Shown here: positions 8,157 to 15,720 of the stretch, one piece after another
Numbering within the stretch: position 1 is the first letter of the stretch
Layout: the number at the start of each line of letters is the position of its first letter
Assembly: GCA_002372175.1 (NCBI GenBank)
Contig: DFIS01000071.1
Coordinates: 49,560-113,559, forward strand
Direction of reading: 5' to 3'
Source: Solobacterium sp. UBA3691
Lineage (GTDB): Bacteria > Bacillota_I > Bacilli_A > Erysipelotrichales > Erysipelotrichaceae
DNA length: 64,000 nucleotides
The notes under the pieces: generated by a model
Told to the model about the DNA's origin: nothing
What the model saw: only the letters and a program-made list of their open reading frames with translations
Database searches by the model: none
Translations under genes and position numbers: made by a program

Positions 8157-9998
8157 TTAGTATTTCTTCAATAACCAGCGGAATCCGCATCCTTCCAGGT
8201 CTACGGACCTTGCCTGCAGATACTCTCCGCTCTGCAGATCCTGATATTCTTCTTCCTCATTCAGCCAGGCAGTCTCATGATCATGACTGAAGTTGAACAG
8301 TCCGATCAGTTTCTCACCCTGATCATATCTGCCGATTGCCAGAATATGATCATTGTATGGCTCCAGTGTCCATACATCCGCGGATGCGTTGAATACCGGA
8401 TGTGCCCGGCGGATCTTTTCCAGTTCCTGTATTTTAGAGTAGATCCTGCCCTGCAGGGAATCGGGATCATGTCTTTTCTCACTGTCTTTCCATGAGAAAT
8501 TGCCTCTGTGCAGGTAACGGCTGTCTGCCTCCTTCAGAGGATCCTGATGATATGTATTATCGTTGAACTGCCCGATCTCATCACCGCTGTACAATACCGG
8601 GATACCGCTCTGTACAAGCAGGAAGGCATGCAGGGTCTCGATCATGCGCAGGGCTTTTTCATATTCTTCGGTATTGCCTTCTTCAAGAGCACCTTCAGCG
8701 CCGCACAGGGAAGCCGTGGTGCCGCAGAGTCTGGCATCACCGAGTCTTGGATCATCATTATACAGTTCACCGCGGGCATAGCTGCCTTCATACCTGCCGC
8801 GGAAGTAATCATTCAGGAACTTCTTATGGCTTACTTCCTCAAAACCAAACTGCCTGAGGAAAGGATAGTCCAGACCCCAGCCGATATCATCATGACAGCG
8901 CAGGTAGTTCAGGAAGGTATAGACCTTCGGTAAGGCAAAGACAGCGTCCATCTGGTGGCGCAGAAGACGTACATCTTTCGTTGCCACGGTATGCCAGGTA
9001 CTGGCCATTGTTGTCACATTGTAAAGCAGATGACATTCCGGCTTCTCCACCGTGCCGAAATACGGAACGACACGGGAAGGTTCCATGACCACCTCACCCA
9101 GAAGCAGAATACCCGGGCAGACGATCTCACCGGCAAGACGCATCATTCTGACAAGAGTATGGACCTGCGGCAGATTGCGGCAGCTGGTGCCAAGCTCCTT
9201 CCAGATATACGGTGTTGCGTCAAGGCGGATCACATCCACACCCTGATTGCACAGGTACAGCATATTCTCTGTCATGTCGTTGAATACAACAGGATTGGCA
9301 TAGTTCAGATCCCACTGATACGGATAGAACGTTGTCATGACGACCTTGCCGGCCTCCTTGCACCAGGAGAAATTACCCGGTGCCGTGGTCGGGAATACCT
9401 GCGGAACCGTCTTCTCATACGCATTGGGAATATCCCAGTTATCGTAGAAGAAATACCTGCTCTGGTATGCAGGATCGCCGGCTCTGGCTTTCTTTGCCCA
9501 TTCGTGATCCTCGCTGGTATGGTTCATCACAAAATCCAGACATACGGAAATATTGCGCTTGTGACATTCCTCGGACAGAGCCGAAAGATCTTTCATCGTC
9601 CCCAGTGCAGGATCTACTCTGCGGAAATCCGCGACCGCATAACCGCCGTCACTGCGTCCTGCCGGGCTCTGCAAAAGAGGCATCAGATGCAGGTAATTCA
9701 CCCCTGTTTCCTCAATATAATCCAGATGCTCACGGACACCGTTGATCGTCCCGCCGAAGCACTGTGTGTACATCAACATGCCCAGTGTGGAACGGTCCTT
9801 GTACCAGTCGGGATCCTGTTCTCTTTGGGCATCCAGCCTGCGCAGGGAAGCCGACCTCTTCTCATACATCTTTGAAAGCATTGTTAAAAACCAGTCGAAC
9901 GCCTGAGTGTCGTTATACAGCTCCATATAAAGCCATTTCAGCTCATCGATCCGATCGTTCAAGCGGCGGGCAAAAACATCCGCTTTTGTCATAGCCAT
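8157..9998 (-). CDS. GH13_4 amylosucrase-like glycoside hydrolase
   Basis: A cytoplasmic alpha-amylase superfamily enzyme of 613 aa (amylosucrases have about 630-640). It has an N-terminal helical domain (1-95) before the barrel, as in amylosucrase. Catalytic residues are Asp260 in IRLDATPYIWKELG, Glu302 in LLGEVV and His369-Asp370 in CHDDIGW. The phrase GTSCRNLPQ and the residues SDGGYAV (Asp117) and DSRYLHRG match the -1 sucrose pocket of amylosucrase. It probably cleaves sucrose, either hydrolysing it or building alpha-glucan. AGGAGG supports the ATG at 9998. It is odd to see it next to a PTS, which delivers phosphorylated sugar. No GH32 sucrose-6-phosphate hydrolase is present in the window. 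Confidence 0.85.
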   Translation of the reverse strand: MAMTKADVFARRLNDRIDELKWLYMELYNDTQAFDWFLTMLSKMYEKRSASLRRLDAQREQDPDWYKDRSTLGMLMYTQCFGGTINGVREHLDYIEETGVNYLHLMPLLQSPAGRSDGGYAVADFRRVDPALGTMKDLSALSEECHKRNISVCLDFVMNHTSEDHEWAKKARAGDPAYQSRYFFYDNWDIPNAYEKTVPQVFPTTAPGNFSWCKEAGKVVMTTFYPYQWDLNYANPVVFNDMTENMLYLCNQGVDVIRLDATPYIWKELGTSCRNLPQVHTLVRMMRLAGEIVCPGILLLGEVVMEPSRVVPYFGTVEKPECHLLYNVTTMASTWHTVATKDVRLLRHQMDAVFALPKVYTFLNYLRCHDDIGWGLDYPFLRQFGFEEVSHKKFLNDYFRGRYEGSYARGELYNDDPRLGDARLCGTTASLCGAEGALEEGNTEEYEKALRMIETLHAFLLVQSGIPVLYSGDEIGQFNDNTYHQDPLKEADSRYLHRGNFSWKDSEKRHDPDSLQGRIYSKIQELEKIRRAHPVFNASADVWTLEPYNDHILAIGRYDQGEKLIGLFNFSHDHETAWLNEEEEYQDLQSGEYLQARSVDLEGCGFRWLLKKY

Positions 9999-10016
9999 AA
10001 TGATCCTCCTGTATTA

Positions 10017-10030
10017 TGATATCGATTTCA
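10017..10030 (-). promoter_or_regulatory. cre-like operator ahead of the GH13_4 gene
   Basis: On the minus strand TGAAATCGATATCA matches the cre consensus TGWAANCGNTNWCA at all positions. It begins six bases after the -10 box and ends before the AGGAGG ribosome site, the same layout as at the EIIBCA promoter. Confidence 0.7.
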
Positions 10031-10035
10031 TTTTG

Positions 10036-10041
10036 ATTATA
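10036..10041 (-). promoter_or_regulatory. -10 box of the GH13_4-lacI-HAD operon
   Basis: A perfect TATAAT on the minus strand, 38 bases upstream of the ATG. I find no good -35 at 16-18 bases, so the promoter may depend on an activator or be weak. Confidence 0.55.
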
Positions 10042-10064
10042 TCACTTCCGTATGCAAACAGAAG

Positions 10065-10085
10065 AAAAAAGGAGCAGAACTCCTT
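10065..10085 (-). terminator. intrinsic terminator of the MATE gene
   Basis: AAGGAG and CTCCTT form a 6-bp stem with a 5-base loop, followed on the minus strand by six T. The stem begins inside the stop codon of the exporter gene. Confidence 0.75.
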
Positions 10086-11451
10086 AGATATCTTTTGTAA
10101 GATTCTCAAACAGATGTTTCTTATTACGTAAATACAGGTAGTACAGCGCCACCGCCAGACACGCACCGCCCCAGCCGACCGGGAAACCGATATAGACATT
10201 GGTGATCGTATGATTGATCGCCATCGATACAGCCAGGAAGATCTGCCGCAGCAGGATCATCCCGCACAGCGACAGTAACATGACCTGACGGGAATAACCG
10301 AAGCCTCTGAGAGAACCGGAGAGGACCTGGTTGCCGGCCTGCAGGAAGTAGAACGGGATGATCGTACGCATCATCATGGCACCGTAACCGATCACTTCAG
10401 GATCACTGTTAAATAAACCTGTCAGCGGATAAGCGAAGATGTACAGAGGAACCGCAAAAATCAAGATGGAGATACAGCTCATGAGCAAACACGTCCATAT
10501 ACCTCTTTTGATTCTTTCCACCTTTCCGGCTCCGGCATTCTGCGCTACAAACGTAGAAGCCCCGAGACCGATTGCTCTGCTGGAACGGCCAACAAAACGG
10601 TCCAGTTTGGTCGCAATACCAACACCGGCAGTCGCACTTGATCCAAAGCTGTTGATATACCGGTGCACGAACATGTTCGAGAAAGAGATCAGACAGGACT
10701 GAATACCGGCCGGGAAGCCAAGATCGAGCACTTCCTTCAGGATCTCCTTATCTACCGCAAGTTCACGGAAGCGGAACGCATAGCGTGTGTCCATGATCAT
10801 CATCCGGCGGTAAATAATAATGACCGATACAAACTGGGAAACGATCGTCGCAAAGGCTACGCCGAGAACACCGAGTCGGAAATTGACGACAAGCACAAAA
10901 TCCAAAACAATATTCAGCACACTGGAAAGCACCAGGGCATAGAAAGGACTGCGGGAATCTCCGACAGCCCGGAGAACACCGGCACCGATATTGTATATAG
11001 CCGTGAAGAGAATACCGATCGTATAAACACGCAGATACGTACCGGCACTGCCGAAAATATCTGTGGGACAGCCGACCAGCCGAAGCAGGCCGCCGCTGAA
11101 AACAATACCGACTGCAGCCAGGAAAAAGCCGATGATCAGCGCAAAGGCAACCGTCGTGTCGATCGAGTCCTTCAGTCTCTGATAATTGCCGGCGCCGAAA
11201 TTACGGCCGAAGATCACACCCGTACCGGCGGACATACCGACAAAGAAGTTGACCAGCAGGTTGGTGATCGGCGAACAGGCATTGACGGCAGCCAGAGCTT
11301 CCTTGCCCACGAAGTTGCCGACGACAAGTGAGTCTACACTGTTGTACAGATTCTGAAACAGATCGCCGAGCAGGATCGGCACCGCAAAGATTAGTATCTG
11401 CAGCGCAATATTGCCTTCTGTCAGATTGACGTTTCTGTTTCTTCTGCTCAT
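10084..11451 (-). CDS. MATE-family multidrug/organic cation antiporter
   Basis: An inner-membrane exporter of 455 aa with about twelve hydrophobic segments in two six-helix halves. The first half begins NIALQILIFAVPILLGDLF and contains the polar NSVDSLVVGNFVG helix typical of DinF/NorM-like MATE proteins; the second half repeats the pattern from about residue 240 (GFPAGIQSCLISFSNMFV). Such proteins use Na+ or H+ gradients to expel drugs or metabolites. A promoter TTGAAT-17-GATAAT precedes it, with a cre-like element in the spacer, and an intrinsic terminator ends it, so it can be a single transcription unit. No substrate can be assigned. Confidence 0.92.
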   Translation of the reverse strand: MSRRNRNVNLTEGNIALQILIFAVPILLGDLFQNLYNSVDSLVVGNFVGKEALAAVNACSPITNLLVNFFVGMSAGTGVIFGRNFGAGNYQRLKDSIDTTVAFALIIGFFLAAVGIVFSGGLLRLVGCPTDIFGSAGTYLRVYTIGILFTAIYNIGAGVLRAVGDSRSPFYALVLSSVLNIVLDFVLVVNFRLGVLGVAFATIVSQFVSVIIIYRRMMIMDTRYAFRFRELAVDKEILKEVLDLGFPAGIQSCLISFSNMFVHRYINSFGSSATAGVGIATKLDRFVGRSSRAIGLGASTFVAQNAGAGKVERIKRGIWTCLLMSCISILIFAVPLYIFAYPLTGLFNSDPEVIGYGAMMMRTIIPFYFLQAGNQVLSGSLRGFGYSRQVMLLSLCGMILLRQIFLAVSMAINHTITNVYIGFPVGWGGACLAVALYYLYLRNKKHLFENLTKDI

Positions 11452-11490
11452 CCTGTATTACCCATGACCAACGGCTGACCTTTCGCGTCT

Positions 11491-11519
11491 ATTATCATTT
11501 AAACGGTTTCATTATTCAA
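11491..11519 (-). promoter_or_regulatory. promoter of the MATE gene with a cre-like spacer
   Basis: -35 TTGAAT (11514-11519), 17-base spacer, -10 GATAAT (11491-11496). The spacer contains TGAAACCGTTTAAA (11498-11511), which fits cre except for one base. The -35 overlaps the stop codon of the preceding gene. Confidence 0.6.
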
Positions 11520-12228
11520 CTGTTTTATCACACATGCGCACAAAATACCGGGCAAGCTCCTTGTGTTTCTCATCCTCTGTATGACGTTCGGGATGCCACT
11601 GCACAGCCAGTACACCCTCCTTCTCGATACCTTCGATGATACCGTCTTCACTGTATGCGGAGATCACAAAGCCCTCTGCCGGCCTGTCTATGCACTGGTG
11701 GTGAAAGCTGTTGACACCGTAACTGTCACCGAAGATACCGTGCAGGATCGTACCGCTGATGAAGTCAGCACGGTGGCAGAACTGATCACGCGGGATCGGC
11801 GGTACATACGTTCTCTGTACATGGTTCAGTTTTGTACTGTCCCAGGAAGGAATATCCTGGATCAGGGTTCCTCCCTCACAGACATTGATCACCTGTATAC
11901 CCCGGCAGATACCCAGTACAGGCTTATGATGCTTTACAAAAGCTCTGTACAGACGGAAATCGGAGATGTCGATATCTTCCGCATCCATCGATGAAGCAGT
12001 ATTCTCCTGCCCGTAGAAAGACGGATCAACATCCGCACCGCCGGTGATCATCAGGCCGTCAAGCTTCTCTGCCAGCACCTCCGCCTCTTCTTCACTGACT
12101 GTCCCCAGCAGTACAGGTATACCGCCTGCCTGTCTGATATATTCAAAGTAACTCTCGTTATCGTAGAATGTACGGTTATCGTTCTGTGTCTGTGAGCGTG
12201 CAGTCATGCCGATCAGTATCTGTTTCAT
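11512..12228 (-). CDS. peptidase C26 / gamma-glutamyl-GABA hydrolase family
   Basis: A class-I glutamine-amidotransferase-like hydrolase of 238 aa. The nucleophile Cys108 is in LGICRGIQVINV, and the His-Glu pair is in VQWHPER near residue 212. Relatives (PuuD and others) release glutamate from gamma-glutamyl compounds such as gamma-glutamyl-GABA. GAGGTAAGAAT precedes the ATG at 12228. It lies 29 bases after sigH on the same strand and may be read through from that operon, although no terminator was seen. No other putrescine or GABA genes are nearby, so the substrate is open. Confidence 0.85.
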   Translation of the reverse strand: MKQILIGMTARSQTQNDNRTFYDNESYFEYIRQAGGIPVLLGTVSEEEAEVLAEKLDGLMITGGADVDPSFYGQENTASSMDAEDIDISDFRLYRAFVKHHKPVLGICRGIQVINVCEGGTLIQDIPSWDSTKLNHVQRTYVPPIPRDQFCHRADFISGTILHGIFGDSYGVNSFHHQCIDRPAEGFVISAYSEDGIIEGIEKEGVLAVQWHPERHTEDEKHKELARYFVRMCDKTVE

Positions 12229-12257
12229 ATTCTTACCTCATTAACAGAAGTATTATA

Positions 12258-12860
12258 CTATCCTTCCTGAATAACTGCATTTCTGATCTTTCTGCGTATT
12301 CTCTGCAGTCTCCCATCGTACTGCTTGTAACTCAAACCTATGCGGCTGCTGGCTTCGGCATAGCTCTCTTCATTCATCCAGGCTTCCATGACCATCCTGT
12401 CCGTCGTACTGAGACTGCCGATGATCCTGACCAGCTTTTCTCCTGCCAGTGCAAACCTGTACGCATACTCCGGCTCATTCATCCGGTTTCTGTCTCTGAC
12501 GTTCTCATAGAAACTGCGGTTCTCCGCGATTTCGGGATCATACGGGATCACTTCGTGTGCAGAGACTCTGCCGCCTCCGCAGTACGAGCGCAGTACAGCC
12601 TGTATACGCCTTTCCGTGACCATGTGCACAAATGTACGCAGGCTGCACCGTTTATCCTCACGGTACGCATAGACAGCATTCCAGAAGGCGATCTGCATCT
12701 CCTGCATCAGGTCATCACGGTAGATCTGCAGCGGACGGTAGCGGCATATCACCGTATTGACATATGCCCTCAGTTCATTCTCATAGCACTTAAAAAGAGC
12801 TTTCTGGGCATATTCATCCCCGGTAAAGCTCATATACATCAATTCGTACGGATTGTTCAT
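12258..12860 (-). CDS. sigH: RNA polymerase sigma factor, SigH-like
   Basis: A sigma-70-family factor of 200 aa. Region 2 is visible as DDLMQEMQIAFWNAVYAY (residues about 49-66) with the core-binding and -10 recognition helices after it, and region 4 as ESYAEASSRIGLSYKQYDGR near 165-184. The gene follows cysS, mrnC and rlmB, which is where sigH sits in Bacillota, and this synteny is the main reason for the name. The usual yacP gene between rlmB and sigH is absent here. GGGAGGTG precedes the ATG. In non-sporulating relatives SigH homologues control competence or stress genes; the regulon here is unknown. Confidence 0.8.
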   Translation of the reverse strand: MNNPYELMYMSFTGDEYAQKALFKCYENELRAYVNTVICRYRPLQIYRDDLMQEMQIAFWNAVYAYREDKRCSLRTFVHMVTERRIQAVLRSYCGGGRVSAHEVIPYDPEIAENRSFYENVRDRNRMNEPEYAYRFALAGEKLVRIIGSLSTTDRMVMEAWMNEESYAEASSRIGLSYKQYDGRLQRIRRKIRNAVIQEG

Positions 12861-12871
12861 ACGGCACCTCC

Positions 12872-13585
12872 CTATAACGGGAAACGCCTGTTAAAGATCT
12901 CATACATCAGGATACCGGCACTGACAGAAGCATTCAGTGACTCGATCTTTCCCTGCATCGGCAGTGAGATCATATAATCACACTCTTCCCGAAGCAGCCT
13001 GGAGATCCCCTTTCCTTCATTGCCTATCACAAGCACGGCATGGAAGTCATACGCCAGTGAACGGTAATCCTGTCCCTTCATATCTGTACCGATGATCCAG
13101 TAACCTTTCTTCTTCAGTTCCTGTACGGTACGCACAAGGTTGGTCACCTCACAGCACCTGACTGTATCGATCGCTCCTGCGGATACCTTCGCCACCGTCG
13201 GTGTCAGTCCCACCGATCTGTCTTTGCGGAAGATCACCCCGTCAGCCCCGACCGCGTCTGCCGTACGCAGGATCGCTCCGAGATTGTGGGGATCCATCAG
13301 TTCATCCGCAAGAATGATCAGTCCGTACTGATTCTTCCGTTCCAGCAAAGCTTCCAGCGGATATGTCTTATAGTCTTCGATCAGTACAGCCACACCCTGA
13401 TGGTTATCGGAGCCGGTCAGCTTATGCATGGCTTTGCGGTCGATCTTCTCCGCCCGGATATTCCGGCTGTGCGCGAGTTTCTCGATCTGTTCATCAGCGG
13501 CAGACATGCAGAGACGCAGTACTTTCCGGTCTCCCTGAAGGATCTGCTTAACAACATTTTTCCCGTAAAACAATTGTGCCATCAA
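12872..13585 (-). CDS. rlmB: 23S rRNA (guanosine-2'-O-)-methyltransferase RlmB
   Basis: A SPOUT-class (TrmH family) methyltransferase of 237 aa that methylates the ribose of a conserved guanosine in 23S rRNA. The N-terminal substrate-binding part starts FYGKNVVKQIL. The knot carries motif 1 DELMDPHNLGAILRTADAVG, motif 2 VIGNEGKGIS and motif 3 LPMQGKIESLNASVSAGI with the usual Asn and Ser. It overlaps the mrnC stop by four bases (ATGA), which couples the two. The methionine one codon further in would also serve as start. Identity and context agree. Confidence 0.94.
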   Translation of the reverse strand: MMAQLFYGKNVVKQILQGDRKVLRLCMSAADEQIEKLAHSRNIRAEKIDRKAMHKLTGSDNHQGVAVLIEDYKTYPLEALLERKNQYGLIILADELMDPHNLGAILRTADAVGADGVIFRKDRSVGLTPTVAKVSAGAIDTVRCCEVTNLVRTVQELKKKGYWIIGTDMKGQDYRSLAYDFHAVLVIGNEGKGISRLLREECDYMISLPMQGKIESLNASVSAGILMYEIFNRRFPL

Positions 13586-13965
13586 TCCCCCTCCTTCAGC
13601 GTCCTGACCTTGTGCCAGATCGTCTCAATACGTTCCCTGTTCTGTCTCAGTTCAAGACTGCCGATCAATGCCTCAAACCCCGTACTGCAGCGGTATACCT
13701 GCACCGGTGTATTCTTCGGCACTGTTCCCGTATGATCATTACGTCCTCTGCGGTAGGCTTCCTCTTCCTCTTCCGTAAAGAAGCCCTCTTCATGCAGGAT
13801 ACGGTAAAACTCTGCCTGTGCCTTTGCGCTTTCATAGCGGACCGCGTGTTTCTGCAGATCACTGCCCCGGGTATGCATAGTCTCCACCAGATATCTGCGG
13901 ACATAATACGACCAGGTCACATCCCCGAGAAACGCCAGTGTTCTGCCCGAAGGCTCTGCCGCCAT
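13582..13965 (-). CDS. mrnC: Mini-ribonuclease III
   Basis: A short RNase III catalytic-domain protein of 127 aa with no dsRNA-binding domain. It matures the ends of 23S rRNA in Bacillota. The signature region is LAFLGDVTWSYYVRRYL, with the catalytic Asp at residue 15, and the second acidic motif lies in TGFEALIGSLEL near residue 97. It shares one base with the cysS stop (TAATG) and four with the rlmB start, so all three are coupled. The usual LAYIGDAVYE is changed to LAFLGDVTWS, but the Asp is kept. Confidence 0.92.
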   Translation of the reverse strand: MAAEPSGRTLAFLGDVTWSYYVRRYLVETMHTRGSDLQKHAVRYESAKAQAEFYRILHEEGFFTEEEEEAYRRGRNDHTGTVPKNTPVQVYRCSTGFEALIGSLELRQNRERIETIWHKVRTLKEGD

Positions 13966-15299
13966 TACAGCAGTCCCTTCTCGCTCAGCACTTTGCGGCA
14001 GGCATCTGCCGTCTCAAAGTCCTTGTTTGCCTTGGCTTCATTCCACTTGGCAAATAATGCTCTGTCTTCATCCGTTACTTCAGGCTTTTCCACCGTGATA
14101 CCGAGAATATCCAGCATTTTCTCCACCGCATTGCGGTAGCTGCCAACCTGTGCATAATCGATCTCACGCTGGCGCAGAGCACCGTTGAGCTTCTTGACTG
14201 TGTCAAAGATCACCGCATAGGCATTCGGTGTATTCATATCGTCATCCATCTGATCAAGGAACTGACGGTAAGCACCCTCATCATACGTATCCGCAAAGGT
14301 CACACCATTCAGGGCTGCCTTTACATCCGCCTGACGCAGCGGCAGTAATACACGGTCAAGCTCCTTGCGGGCAGTTTCGATCGTCTCATCGCTGAAGTTC
14401 AGCTCTTTCCTGTAATGTACGGAAGATACCAGCCAGCGGGTCAGATTTGTCCCCAGTTTATCCACAACATCCTTTGCCCAGAGCACATTGCCCAGTGACT
14501 TGGACATCTTGTCTCCGTTGATGTTGACCATCGCGTTATGTACCCAGTAGTTCGCCAGGCTGTTATGATGCAGAGCTTCCTGCTGAGCTGCTTCGTTCTC
14601 ATGGTGCGGGAAACGCAGATCCATACCGCCGCCGTGGATATCGATCTTCGGTCCCATGTTGTCGTTGATCATGACGACACATTCAGTATGCCAGCCCGGA
14701 CGTCCTTCACCCCAGGGACTGTTCCACTTGATACCCTTATCGGTCTTTTTCCATAATGCGAAATCGTAGGGATTGCGCTTCTGATCATTCTCTTCAATAC
14801 GGAAGCCGGCTTCCAGCATATCCATTCTCTGATGGGAGATCTCACCATAGGTAGGAACCGAATCCACCGAGAAGTATACATCGCCGTCCACTACGTAGGC
14901 ATTGCCCTTCTTGACAAGTTCATCAACGAACTCGATGATCGCATCCATCGTCTCGGTGACCCGCGGTGTGATATCCGGCAGCTCCGTATTCAGCATCTTT
15001 CTGACATCCTGATAAGCATCGATATATCTCTCCGCAATGACCTGTTCCGTCGTCCCCTCTTCAATAGCCTTATTGATGATCTTGTCATCAACATCGGTAA
15101 AGTTGGAGACATACTTGACGGTATAGCCCTCTGCCTCAAACAGTCTCTTCAGCACATCAAAGACGATCATCGGTCTTGCATTGCCGATATGCGCATAGTT
15201 GTATACCGTAGGTCCGCATACATACATATCCACATGTCCCTCATGGATCGGTTTAAACTCTTCTACTGCCAGATTCTTCGAATTGTATAGTTTGATCAT
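13965..15299 (-). CDS. cysS: cysteinyl-tRNA synthetase
   Basis: A class I aminoacyl-tRNA synthetase that charges tRNA-Cys. The best start is the ATG at 15299 (protein begins MIKLYNSKNLA, 444 aa), preceded by GGAAGGA. A longer frame upstream is part of the T-box leader and is not coding. The zinc/Cys site begins CGPTVYNYAHIGNARP, which includes the HIGH signature, and KMSKSLGN is the KMSKS loop near residue 260. A C-terminal helical anticodon-binding domain follows. It heads the operon cysS-mrnC-rlmB-sigH. Expression is set by the T-box leader, which senses uncharged tRNA. Confidence 0.96.
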   Translation of the reverse strand: MIKLYNSKNLAVEEFKPIHEGHVDMYVCGPTVYNYAHIGNARPMIVFDVLKRLFEAEGYTVKYVSNFTDVDDKIINKAIEEGTTEQVIAERYIDAYQDVRKMLNTELPDITPRVTETMDAIIEFVDELVKKGNAYVVDGDVYFSVDSVPTYGEISHQRMDMLEAGFRIEENDQKRNPYDFALWKKTDKGIKWNSPWGEGRPGWHTECVVMINDNMGPKIDIHGGGMDLRFPHHENEAAQQEALHHNSLANYWVHNAMVNINGDKMSKSLGNVLWAKDVVDKLGTNLTRWLVSSVHYRKELNFSDETIETARKELDRVLLPLRQADVKAALNGVTFADTYDEGAYRQFLDQMDDDMNTPNAYAVIFDTVKKLNGALRQREIDYAQVGSYRNAVEKMLDILGITVEKPEVTDEDRALFAKWNEAKANKDFETADACRKVLSEKGLL

Positions 15300-15302
15300 A
15301 TT

Positions 15303-15525
15303 CTGTCCTTCCTTCCAAAAAGGCGTCTCTCCAAAAAGACGCCTGTGCGTGGTTCCACTTTCCTTACTTCTTAACAGTATAACGTACTGCCCGTTCTGTC
15401 CTACATATCGGACAGACCCTCCGGGAGGCACTTCCCTCTGCTTACTTCGCCGGGCTCTTTCACCTGACAGCCCTCTCTCCTGACCTTTCTGCAGAGATAC
15501 TCTTTCCCATCATCGGTTTATCTAA
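15303..15525 (-). promoter_or_regulatory. T-box riboswitch leader of cysS
   Basis: On the minus strand the leader has the early T-box features GGGAAAGAGTA (AGUA box) and, near its end, the T-box TGGAACCACG (15348-15357), followed by a terminator. Binding of uncharged tRNA to the T-box would favour the antiterminator and read-through into cysS. Two UGC triplets lie in possible specifier positions, one in TCTCTGCAGA and one in GAAGTGCCTC; I cannot decide between them without a fold. The candidate -10 TATACT lies just upstream of the leader. Confidence 0.88.
15317..15344 (-). terminator. T-box controlled terminator
   Basis: AGGCGTC and GACGCCT pair around a 10-base loop and are followed by TTTTT on the minus strand. 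The 5' arm adjoins the T-box, as expected for the terminator/antiterminator switch. Confidence 0.85.
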
Positions 15526-15534
15526 GTATATCAC

Positions 15535-15720
15535 TTAATTTTCCGGAATAAATATACAGTAAACGGAATCCCCAAGCCTGATCCACTCCTCCAGTGCCGG
15601 CATCCAGATCTTATCATCCGGAAGGATGATCTTCTGTTCTACCAGTCTTCTGAGCTCTTCATCCGTATACGGACCGAACTTATCTTCACCGTCTTTTGTA
15701 TAGTACCATACTCTATCCAT
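15535..15720 (-). CDS. GYF_2 (DUF4339) domain miniprotein
   Basis: A 61-aa protein that is nearly all one GYF_2 domain: VWYYTKDGEDKFGPYTDEEL, then a helix and PDDKIWMPALEEWIRLGD. Such domains bind proline-rich peptides or sit in membrane stress proteins. Its start overlaps the last eight bases of the RCC1/FN3 gene, so both are translated from one mRNA. That neighbour ends in a Pro-Thr-Glu tail, which makes an interaction tempting, but the tail is expected outside the membrane while this protein has no export signal. The domain call is firm and the role is unknown. Confidence 0.75.
   Translation of the reverse strand: MDRVWYYTKDGEDKFGPYTDEELRRLVEQKIILPDDKIWMPALEEWIRLGDSVYCIFIPEN

Noticed and set aside
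15300..15431. N-terminal extension of cysS
   Set aside because: These bases are the T-box and terminator; the ATG at 15299 has the ribosome site and the conserved MIKLYNS start.
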